A DNA stretch of 64,000 bases. Source: Salminus brasiliensis (Eukaryota > Chordata > Actinopteri > Characiformes > Bryconidae). The notes beneath the pieces were generated by a model. That model was not told the DNA's origin. It saw only the letters and a program-made list of their open reading frames with translations, and ran no database searches. A program made the translations under genes and the position numbers. Shown here in pieces: positions 39,137 through 50,100 of this stretch (position 1 is its first letter; each line of letters starts with the position of its first letter). Where the stretch lies: assembly GCF_030463535.1 (NCBI RefSeq), contig NC_132881.1, forward strand, positions 4,813,026 to 4,877,025, read 5' to 3'.

Positions 39137-42100
39137 GTCTGAGAGTGAGGAACTAAGAAAAGAAAGTGCTGCAAAACTACAGAAGTGAAAAAAGAAATTT
39201 TTTGCTTTTCAAAATTTGAGGAAAATCTGGCCACTGAGTTTGACTTATTCTGCTGCGCTAGTGTTCTCATCCACGGTGAAGAAAAACTTCAAATTTGCTT
39301 ATTTTTACAATTCACCATCATCGAGAACACCGCTCACATCTCAGGGTATTTAAGCAGTCATTCACTTTGCTTGCTTCTGATTGGTCAGTTGCTCATTTAA
39401 TATGCAAATGAGCACTCTGGAACTCTGGGAGCACTCACTATTGTGTTAGTCTCTTCCTGGAGCTCCACCTTATAGGGACCTCCCTCTCCATACAAACATA
39501 AGGTCTCTCGCCCTCTCTCTCCCTGTTAAAGCAGTGAAGCTGAGCTGAGACTCAGCAGCTCATCACAGGAACTGCAGTGGAGATGTTCCTGACTGGAGGA
39601 CCCACTTCCAGCTGCTCTCCACACTAAAAGGAGGACTCGTCCACTCTGAGCTGTTAGAACAGCAGTTTAATCACACACACACACTTTCTCTACAGTCTTT
39701 CAGTCTCTGTCTCTTCATCACTGATGGACACGTTTCAGGAAGGGACGCAGTCCAGCAGCCAGAAGTCCAGTCTGAGAAAGGGGCCTGTGCTTCCACTGCA
39801 GGTGTTGTAGCTGGTGGAGGGATGGTAACACGGTTCTCTTGTCAGCAGCTCAGGATCAGCTCAGAGTCGCGGTCTGAAAAAGACTGGGGAGAAAAGCCTT
39901 TAGACCACGGGTGGAGAAGTGCAGTGCTGCAGGACAGGGTTCCTGCACAGCTGTTTGGTTTACCTGCTTAAGCACAGCTGCTTCCTCTCACATCTTTCCA
40001 GGGTTAGTTGGTGTGTCAGAGAAGGAAAATCAGCAAACTGTGCTGGACTCCGGCCCACGCTTCGCTTTCCCACCCCTGCTAATAGAGAGATGGACACGGA
40101 CAGTTGAGAACTCAGCCTTTATGTGAACAGTAAAAACACAGTGTCATTCAGTAGGAATGTAAAATTAGATCTGTATGGAATTATTGATTATTATTGTCTG
40201 GTAGAATTATAGCAGGATTAGCATGTTAGCTAAATGGATCAGGACATTATGAGGCTCAGCTTGTGGTTCAGATGGTGAACTTTTAGGGCCCTATTTTATC
40301 GATCTTTAGGTGAGTCGTCAACCATACAGCTTGATTTAGGGCGTGTTGGTGTGTCTTTGGTATTGTAAGGACGGGAACGACAGGGGGACGGGGTCTCTTA
40401 TTTAATCATGGGTCTGTTTTTTGGGACGTTCAGTAAACCAATCAGCGTGTCTCTCGTCGTTCCCTTTAAGAGCCAGGTGAGGTCTGACTTTGGTGGATTG
40501 CTATTTCGGGGGGGGGGGGGGGGATATGAGCGCCGGGCTGCACGCGCCTGTGTTGACAACTCACCGCCAAGATCGCAACGAGCGTCTGACTGCTGATGAA
40601 TGTCTGCCTAGGCTGTTTTCAGTCAGTGGAGCTCCTCCTGTGTTTTCCATCGCCAAGATACACAGCAACACGCCAGAAACTGACCTGAACACCCCTCATT
40701 TCGAGACCCCCGCTCCCATCAGTGTAGATATATTCACCAGCAGTGCTGCTGTTTAAACGCCGCAGGTGGAAGCAGTGGAAATAGACTGTTGGTGGGGGGT
40801 AAGACAGCGATGAGCATCGTGACGCACCTTACGCAGGGTGTAAGATGGGGACCCTTAATGTTGGAAGATCTAAAAAATAAAAAAGCTGAAATTATAACTA
40901 ATAACAATCACTAAAAGACACATGTTCAGTCACCGCTTCATTAAAAAAGGTCCTGAATTGAGACCCAGCAGCATCCAACTGTATCAAATTAATGATCTGA
41001 TTCATTTAGTGAATCCAGTCTTCTCTGGCTGATTTCCATGTGCAGAAATACTGAAGATTAGAAAAATAATCAGCTGCAAACTTTACTTTAAACATGTTTA
41101 TCTGCTTAATAATAGTTTACAGCTTCACCCCAGACTAAAGCCCCCCAAAACTGCCATATCTACCCCCCTGTTTAATGACTGAAACTTACTATTACTGCAT
41201 TTGCACTCTACAGACCCCTGGTGGTCGAGCCACGCAGCTGCAGCTTCTAAAGCCAAACGAGTTACTACACTCCTGCTAGCACCACCAGCAACACCACCAC
41301 CACACCACCATCTACAGATGCTCCACAGTTTTAGGAGCCTTGTTACTAACAGTCCATAAAGAACCTTTAGAACCTGCTGTTCTTCCTGAATGAAGTTCCT
41401 CAAAGCTCCTCAGTCCAGAACAAGCCTGATGTTGTGACAGAACTTCTACTGAGAAATACTACTAATGACGACGATGGAGGGCAAACCCAGCTCCACTAGG
41501 TGTCCATCTGCACCACCAGCATCCACCACTAGGAGTCCAGCAGCAGGAGCTCATGTAGGAGAAGTTCAGTGAAGATCAGACTGTTGAAGGTCTCTGAGGT
41601 GAACTTCAGGAGGGTGTGAGGGTGAGCACAGCGTTACTGTAGTAAAACTACAGCAGTTTCTTCATGAGAAACAGCACAGCAGCTTCAACCTGAGCTTCAA
41701 ACACCAGCTTTCAGTTGAGGGTGAAGCTCCAGTCTCCCAGCTGAAGCTCATCCTCTCTAAATGGATAAAGCAGTGTGTGAAAGACTCTTCAGCAGGAGGA
41801 GCAGCACACTGAGCATTAGAGCTGAAGTTCAGCTCAGTGAGGTGTTTTCTTCACTAGAGAACAATTCTACTGAAATTAGAGCAGAGTTTAGTTACTAACT
41901 CACCTGCTTTCACTGCTCCTTCTTCTTCTCTTCCTCTGGAGACGTTGTTCTGCTCTCTGCTGCTCAAAGATGGTGCTGCAGGATCTTCTGCTGCTCTTTC
42001 TCCTTCATCAGGTGGAGGTGTGTGTTACTCTGGTCTGCTTGACTGTGGAAGCTGCTGAGAGCTTCTACACATCCTGGTTGTGAGGGTTCAATAAGCATGA

Positions 42101-42469
42101 CTTTGCCCCGCCCACAAATCTTTTGAGTGATCAAACTAAACTAGACTGGACAAAGACTGGCCTCCTGCTGTGACTGTAGGTCCTCCAACGAGTCTATTGA
42201 GTGATGGCCATCTACCTCCAGAGGCCGACCAATCTCCAGACTGGACAAAACCCCAGTTTGGGTCTGAAGTAGTTACATAGTTGGCTAGTTATCTGGCTAG
42301 TGGTCATGCTAGTAGAATAAAGAGGTAGAGTGTTGACATGAGCCTGAAATTCCTCAAATGATCTGATCCACCTTAAAATCTTTAATAATCTAATGATTAT
42401 TTCTTTAATAATTAATTTTCCCCCTCATTTTAATTTTTAATAACAGGCCATAATAACCCAAGTTAATTG

Positions 42470-42660
42470 GAGTCTGCTCTAATAAACACTTTTACACCGG
42501 TAATGATGGGCAGTGGGGGGTCGTATTGGCTGAAGAACACTCCAATAGATGAGCAGATAAAAATTGAGCTATTGGCATCATGCCAAGTATGGGCTAGAGG
42601 GGTATAAAGACCCCCCCTCCTCCTAGCATTGGGCTGTGGAGCAGTGGTAAATGTGTCCAT
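42470..42660 (-). mobile_element. Family A MITE fragment
   Basis: Internal part only: GGCATCATGCCAAGTATGGG and GGGCTGTGGAGCAGTGGTAA match 32,475-32,555. Both termini are missing. Confidence 0.6.
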
Positions 42661-42691
42661 GTCTTACTTGTTGAGTTGTGGCCACAGATTA

Positions 42692-42754
42692 GCAAGGTGT
42701 GGGAATGAGATCCTAAGTTGTGGCCATGACTTAGGATCTTGTTCCCACACCTTA
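42692..42754. repeat. Short hairpin repeat
   Basis: The left arm GCAAGGTGTGGGAATGAGAT is mirrored by ATCTTGTTCCCACACCTTA, with CCTAAG/CTTAGG continuing the stem and a loop of about 12 bp. Confidence 0.7.
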
Positions 42755-43289
42755 CTGATTGTGATCCTAAAGGTTATTTTCTTTGCATAGCAGTTGGGCA
42801 GTTACTTAGTAGCTTCTGAAATAATTTAAATAAATAAATAACAATTTTTAAATATTTTAATTATGTGGTTTATCAAGTTTATTACTAACAAAAGCAAATA
42901 ATGGCTGAATGTCAAAGAATAACGTACTGCCGTAATTTCAGTGGAAATCTAAGGGGCTAAACAATAAGATGTGGTCTAAACAGCGCCCCCTACTGTTAAC
43001 AGGCCCTCCTTTATCAGTGGACGTGGATCCAGTTAGTCTTTAATTCAGTTGAGAGGCAGGGCAACAGACCAATCAGACTCTTCGTTTAGGGAAGGGGCGG
43101 TGCTTCTCAGAACCATAAAGTGGTAGAGGGTGCTAGAGCAAGCCCCTAATTGATGGAAGTCTAGCACCTCTGCTGGCTGGTTGCAGTATGACATGTAGCT
43201 CCGCCCACCACTGTATATTTTAATGACAAAACAAACCCACCCATTTATTTATTGTCTGCTATATGGTAAGAAGGTGGGGTTACACTTAG

Positions 43290-43830
43290 GAATGAAGTGA
43301 TTATTGACCACCTTGATGGCTGGACGAGCGCAGTCCTCTGCAGCAGGACCTGCAAGTAGATGAGTCCAGCTCTGCCTGTGATTGCAAATTTGACATGGGC
43401 ATTATTTCTACAGGACTAAGGAAAGTGAAGGGAAGTACTGCCACAGTGATTGGTGGGGCTGAGGAGCTCCAGACTTTAAGAGGACCATCATTCACGACTA
43501 GGCACATTATCATGCAGGAAGTAACTATTAATAGCAGGGTACACTGCAGCCCTGAAAGGATGCAGATGGCCAACAGCAGTAAACAGACAAGACTGACTGT
43601 GGTCTTCAAGTGATGGATGATTGGCATCAATGTTCCAAAGGGTGGCAAGAAAACCTTCCCCACACCCCTATACACCACCTCTACCAGCCTAGACTGTCTG
43701 GCCCTACAGACTCCAGGGGCCAGTCCTGTTATTGCACCATCCTGAGCGAACTCTAGAGCCTGTTTCTGAAAATCCTGAGCAGTGGTTCTTTTATTAAGAA
43801 TAATAAAAACAAAACCATCCAAGTCTGTCT
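43290..43830 (-). pseudogene. Decayed Tc1/IS630-like transposase fragment
   Basis: A 173-codon minus-strand frame (43822-43301) contains FLPPFGTLMPIIHHL and, in a shifted frame around 43,520, codons reading FLHDNVPSR, reminiscent of the DNAPCH/DNAPVH box with the second catalytic Asp of Tc1-like DDE transposases. Flanking words fit the catalytic half of such an element, but the domain is frameshifted and no TIRs were found. Family assignment is by recalled similarity only. Confidence 0.4.
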
Positions 43831-44048
43831 TGGATTAAGTCATACCCCCCCCCCCCATCTGAAATGGTCACCCAGTCCTCCCATTCTCACAGGTGATACA
43901 AACATTACGTGAAGCTGCTAACCAACAGCTGCAGGGTCTCTTGCATTACAGGGCTGCCACAAGCCTGGTGAACTAGACAATTGCAGGGGTTAAAGCTCAT
44001 TCAGGCACCCCGTACTAAACCGTACCCTTAAATACAGAAAGCTGCAGC

Positions 44049-47020
44049 TTTATTTTACTGCAAGGATGTCCAGTTTGGAGTTCCTGAAGTTAATTCGGAA
44101 ACTCACATACATAATATTGACGACCCGAACTGAGAGGCCAAAGAGTCTAAACAGTTATATAGCATAACTATAGTCTTTGCATTGTGCGTGCAGGCTAAAA
44201 TTCCTAAACCACCACAACATTCGCCATTAATAAAGTCAAATTAAAAAGACCCAAAGAAATTCAGAAATCACACAAATGTTAGAAAATGGAAGGTTTACTG
44301 AAAAACATCACAGTAAAAAAAGTGTTCATTTAAAAAGTTACAGTAAAATCTCTTAAAAAAAAAAAAAATTAAAAAAAAAAAGACCTTCAGTAACTTGAAA
44401 GTCAAAAGATATAAATAAATAAAAGCATTATTTGAAGCCTTCCCCTGATAGACCAGGAACAGCACCTATTTAAGGGGAGAGAAGAAAAATTAATATTCTA
44501 AGTTTATCACTTCTGAAGTCAGCATTAACTTGGCCTGTCCAGAACATTTGTGTCTGCACTTAAGACATCCTGTCCACACAACCAGTGTTTCTGGTCACTG
44601 ATTAGCACTGATTAGTTTCTGGCTGAATCTCATACCATTTTCGTCTACACACAGATGATGCTAGAGCTCAGACTGCATCATACACATACTCTGCCGTTAG
44701 AGATATTAACTCTAAAGGGAGTTTACTGACTGGTGCAGTGCACTACAAAGGAAGTCGTGTGTAATTGGGGATTAAACCTCTGTTCCTCAAATACAGAGGG
44801 ATGAAGGTCAGTAAAAATATCTGGATGTGTGGACAGGGCTTCAAAGTGTGACCAACGAAGCTTACCTTTAGTGTCTGTTTAGATGACTTGAGCCCTGAGG
44901 AAGACCATCAGGTATCAGCATCAGCATCTGGTCGACATCAGAACACAGGAGGAAAATCAAGTCAGTGACCGAAAAAGATCACAGATCAAAACCAAGCAGC
45001 TCAAGTTATGCAACTCATGCTTTTTTTTTTTTTTTTTAAATACTGAATTTTAGTAAATCTATTTTTAATAACTTAAATGACTAATAAAACTATTTTTGGT
45101 TAAAAATAACGATTTAGAGTCAAAACTATTTTTTAAGCAGCATATTTTAGAGCAAGAGTTGCACACTACAGTTCTATACAGTATAAAAAAAAAATAAAAG
45201 GTGGTTTTCAAAACCACTTTTAAATGGCATGGCAAGGTTACGTAAATCTACAGATTTTGAACTCCAGGCCTAAATTTCTTGCATTTTTGGTGAGATTTCT
45301 TCTTCTTTTTTTTTTTTTTTTAAACACAAAAATAAATAACAGTTGTGTTGAAAAGAGATTTAGGGCAGATGTTACCTTTTTTGTTGCGCTTCCTAGACTT
45401 TACGCCTCCTTCCCCAATTTTGTTCTTTATTTTGTCAGCCCACGAAAGCCAAGTAAGCCTGCAAGTTTGCAATCTTCTTCACAGTACGGGTTTCAGTCAC
45501 ACTACACATACATTTAAACCGGAGTCACGTCGAGCACGAGGTAAGAGGCTTTCTCCCTTTTTCCTTGTTACATTTTGATGCACAAGCTCAAGGAGCAAAC
45601 GCTACGTTTTGTTCTGGAGACATCTTGGTGGCTTTTGATTATACGTTACCTTCCTTAAATAAAAAGGGGGGGGGCTATTTTTGGGGGGTTAGAGGGCACT
45701 TTGCAGGTCTCGCTTCATGATCCTTTTCAATGGAAGAAAAATATGGAGTGAGCAATAAATTTTTTAAGAGACATCAGCTGGTCTTGGTGCAGCTCAACAG
45801 CACACAGACCTGTTTCAAGACAGTAGAACTAATTATGTATTGTGTATAAATCATTGAACTCAATTAAGCAGATAAACAGGTACATTTATAAGGGGGGGGT
45901 TAGTAAATTGCAAATTACGTAGATGGACAAAATGAAGGAACTGAGCATTTTCTATTCTCTTCAGTTACGTTTTAATTGTAATACAAACGGGACATGAAGT
46001 CGGAATTAGAAAAATTGCCATATTCACAATGTAACAGCAGCTACCTTAACTGGATTCTAATAAGCAACGGTTTATACACAATATTTTTGCATGGAACAAC
46101 ATGTGGCATTTTTGCATGCAAAGTTCAGTTTTAGCAGAACTTAATTGTTAGTGGATGACATTTATGTACTGAACGCTACAACAAAAGCAAAAATACCAAG
46201 TTTTGTTAGCTGAAAAAGAACACTGCGCTTTATTGACATACTACAGAAAACAAACAGATTTGGTTCCTATTTAGGCAACGAACACAAGTATGCGTATATT
46301 GAGAAACGCAGATCTATAAAAACAGCAAAGTAGAGATTTGAAGTTTAAGTGTAGTATAAGTGCAGGTAACTTATACACCTTTTGGGCTAGCCATATTTTT
46401 CTAGCAGGGAAAGACACTTGTTGGGTTTTTCTTTCGTACACAAACTAAAGAGTGTTGCCTACAAGCTGAAAGTTGATATCAAATTTATACATCGGAAAGG
46501 CTGAAGTTAATGTGTTTAAAAAGGTCTTGTTTTGTACATTTGTCTAAACCTTTACTTTCCCCCCCATTCATTTTAAAGCCTTCGGTTGAGGAAAAAAGGC
46601 TATTTTGTGTGTATTGTGGTACTGAAAGCGCTTTTAAATATTAACCAAGTGTACTGGACTGTCATGCATTAGGTTTTTGAAGCAAATTAGGCTATCCACA
46701 GGACCTGCGGAAAAAACACTACCTACAAGACATAGCCCTAATTACTCACAGAAACAATCAGCCGTTCAAAATCATAAGCAAAAAGTCAACGCGCAAGACA
46801 AGGCAAATAGGAAAACAGAAAAATAAGCACAGTCCTTATACGTAACTACAAAAGGTTTGTGTCCCAACAACTTTTAAGCATTAAAAAGCAGTCAGTGGCA
46901 AATAAAAAGAACAAAAAATACCACACAAAAGAAAAATATCTAAAATTACTTTGAGTTGTTAAAAGGAGGAGTTACAATGGGGAGGCGGCTGCCCAGGCAG
47001 CCAAAGTGATCTGACGCATC
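44049..47020 (-). other. khdrbs1: Probable khdrbs1 3' UTR and downstream DNA
   Basis: A/T-rich, ORF-poor stretch following the khdrbs1 stop. Minus-strand AATAAA signals at 46234-46229 (about 0.8 kb after the stop) and 44054-44049 (about 3 kb) are candidate poly(A) sites. A consensus donor, CTAAAG|GTAAGC, lies on the minus strand at about 44,866, so an alternative 3' exon is possible. Confidence 0.45.
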
Positions 47021-47127
47021 TCAGAACCTTCCGTACGGATGTTCCCGATACGCTCCTTTGTTCTGCCGCGAAGAAGCAGACTTTCCTCCGCTGCCACCCC
47101 AAGCAGCACCATCCCAGTCATCATCAG
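47021..47127 (-). CDS. khdrbs1: khdrbs1 coding exon 9 (C-terminus)
   Basis: 107 nt including TGA at 47023-47021; acceptor CTCCAG|CTGATG. Encodes [20 protein letters not shown] and the terminal nuclear-localisation-like segment. Confidence 0.95.
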
Positions 47128-50100
47128 CTGGAGGAAAGGAAGAGAGGGGAGGGGGCAGGAGAGAAAATGTAAATGCAATGAATCCACACTGAGGATAACG
47201 CACATTAGAGAAATAAGCACTTCTGTATGATTAAACTCCAACACTACATGTTCAGAGGTACTATTCAATTTATACACTACAAACCCAATAACAGTTGATC
47301 TACTTGAGCTCTCGTTTTCCAAAAAAAATAAAATAACCTGCAGTACAGTTGGCAGACAGACATTTCATAGACTAACTCATTTTTGGTGCAACGGCACTGT
47401 AGGAAGGTAAATGGTGCCTTACCATAAGATCCATAGGACTCCTGGGCTTCACCATGACCGTAGTCATAGTACTCTGTGTCGCTGCAAGGACAGAAGACTG
47501 TAGTTAAATTCACTTGGTCTTCTGGTACTGAACAACGTTCCCAGAAACACCACCACTATCAAATCACATGCAGATTAAAGAAGGTTGACCGTTTCAAAAT
47601 GATTAACTGAGCGAGTACTAAAATAAAAATAGTACTCCATGCTTGCATTTAGATAAGAGGAATATTTTGCATGCAGCTGATAAAGTCATGTTTCTTACGC
47701 TTGTGGAGCTGGCTGGCTGTAATAGCCCTCATAACCCTCGTAAGCAGGTTCGGTGTAGGACTCTTCGTAAGGCTAGAAGAAGACGGGGGCATCAGTTATT
47801 AAGAGAAAAGCAAGCACGCCTCAGGTAAGGCAGAGAAATGGGTGAAGTGCAAGTTGAGGATCAGGCTACGAAACTCACATATTCCCCGTATGACTCTGGT
47901 GGCTGCTGGTGATGCTGCTGATGCTGGTGGGAGAGCGCTGGTGCAGGGGCCATCCTCTGAGGGGCACTAGGGGGCCTGGACCGTGCGGAAGCTCCTCCGC
48001 GATTAGAGGAGGCGGAAGGAGGGCCACCTCGGCCCACAGGAGCCCCTCTAGAGGCGGCGCCTCTGCCTGGGCCTCCTCGCGGAGCTCCACCACGGGGTGC
48101 TCCGCCACGAGGGGGCATGCCACGTCCCCTATGGCAAAACAAAATGAGTTAATTTCAAAAACAGCACAAGTTCGTCAATATGCAGCCTTTGAGGCAACAA
48201 ACAAGGGAATTCTCACCTGGCTCCAGCCAAAGGTGGTGGGCCTCCACGGCCTCTGACAGGACCACCTCTTCCGCGATTCGGACCATCCTGCGATCCATTC
48301 AGATAACCGACATCCATGAATGGGTCTGGGTGCATCTCATCCATGTTATCCACCTGAAAAACAAAAGAAAGGGGGCACTCAGTACTTTAGGAAGAGACAG
48401 ACTGCTGTGCTGCAAGGCTTTAACAGTTTAGCGCTACTGGCATAAAACTGGCATCAACACTGGGTTTAAAAGTTCACCAACTTGTTGGCAGCACAATCTT
48501 AGTCTCCCAGTCTGCTTTGACAAGGGGTAATTGGACCAACATGCAAACAAGACTCCTCACAGACTATGCAGTTTATTTGGGGAGGAGAGTCAAGTCAGCT
48601 TGCATTAAGGCTTCAAGCAAAGCCCTTTAGAACAAGACAGTAACATTTTCTTCAACCCAGTGAACTAAAATGCCACCTTTGCCACCAATCTTGAGTGTGC
48701 AGGTCATGTAGGTCACCAACTCCTTAAGGCACACCAACTTAAGCTTTATTTTCTATTTCCAAAATTACAAACTAAACAATGAGAAGAGCATCTATCCCTT
48801 ATTAATAATGCAAAGAATCAACTGATTTTATTTATTATAATCTCAAGTGAAACATACAGGCATTAGGAACTTCTTGACTTCTTCCATTGCATGAGCCATG
48901 CGCAGGTAGCACTCCGGGATGGGCGCAAACACTTCAATGTAGACATGCAGCTCCATAGCAAGATGGGCATATTTGGGTTCACCTCCCTTCCTGAGCTCCT
49001 CCTCCTAAACAATACAACAGAAACACATTGTTAGTTTAGAGTACAGTGGCAGTACGCACATTCTGCAATAAAAGAAATGTAAGAGACCTGTTTTCCAGTC
49101 ACATTACCAGCTTAATAATAATAATAATAATGAGGACTCAAAAGGAGGATTAGGTATTCTGCCTATTCAGTCTGAGAATACAGGCTGTGTGATGCTAGTT
49201 CACTGGACAACACCTCAAATTACCTTGTTTTTGTCCCTCATGGAGCCCTTCCCCAGGACTGAGATTTTGGCTCCAGTGTCCTCCTGTAGTCGTTTGATGG
49301 TGCTGCCCTGGGGTCCAAGAATCTTCCCAACAAAATTAAACTGCAGGATAATCAGAGATGCCGTGTTAATTTGCTTTCTCGTCAGCCAAGACAGAGTTAC
49401 CTATTCTGAAAATGTGTTCCCTGTATACTTCAGCTGGGTTTCAATGGGTACCACTCACCCGTGGGTACTGTTTGACAGGAATGAGCACACGCTCCTTCAC
49501 CCGGACATTCTTGGTGGTAAACAGGTCCAAGTAGGTCTCTTCGTCTTTTTTAGGCTCTCCTTTCTGAATCCTTTCGATCTCTGTAACAAACACCAAATAA
49601 GCACTTTCAGTTTCACAATGCTTTTACCAACAGGGGCACATTTAACATGGTGATCATGACAATGTCAGTTGCTGCCTTTAAGAAAACTGCCCACGGTTTG
49701 TTTACCATCATCTACCCCCTACCTCCAACAGGAGGAAAGGCAAACTCAGCACAAATAAATACACTGCAAATGTGAAACCAAAATCTGATAAACCTAAATA
49801 ATGACCTGATCAATCTCCTTCCCAGTTGCAGAACAAATTTCAAGAAAAAGCAGGGCAACTAGCTCCTTAAATAGAAAGGCAAGCAATGCCCTAAATACAT
49901 GTACCACATCTTGCAGGACCGCCATGCTCCAGTGTTTATTGAAGCATGCACCGAAGCTGAGTCACGCTTAAAAAGGTAGCATTTAATTTAGTGTGCCGTG
50001 AAGGGGGAAATGCAGAAACCACTCAAAGGTTGTTGCTGGATTTGGATTAATCCATAATGGGGGGAAAGCACCATTTAATTATCCAGCCTGTAGTCCCACA

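Larger units (their letters stand above)
33905..42093. repeat. Right 8-kb palindromic unit, opposite orientation
   Basis: Arms 33,905-36,590 and 38,695-42,093 surround a core at 36,590-38,690. Both outer ends read GCTTATTGAACCCTCACAAC followed by CAGGATGTG, longer and cleaner than in the left unit. The left-hand arm matches the right arm of the left unit, and the right-hand arm matches its left arm, so the whole unit is the left unit inverted. No target-site duplication is obvious at the termini. No coding sequence is recognised. Confidence 0.8.

Noticed and set aside
38794-39270. Arg/Gly/Pro-rich open frames around the 46-bp repeats (also at 29,590-29,839 and 36,109-36,509)
   Set aside because: They occur in several frames on both strands of a GC-rich minisatellite, and the repeat period is not a multiple of three.
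39185-39400. 71-codon frame (FCFSKFEENLATEFDLF...) shared by several palindrome arms
   Set aside because: Shared only because the arms are copies. It starts in different contexts, has no recognisable domain, and overlaps the promoter-like cassette.
23050-42100. Palindrome as pure assembly artefact
   Set aside because: The arms differ from each other by many substitutions, subtype-specific blocks and different repeat counts, which a simple duplicated-contig error would not produce. A long-read check is still advisable.
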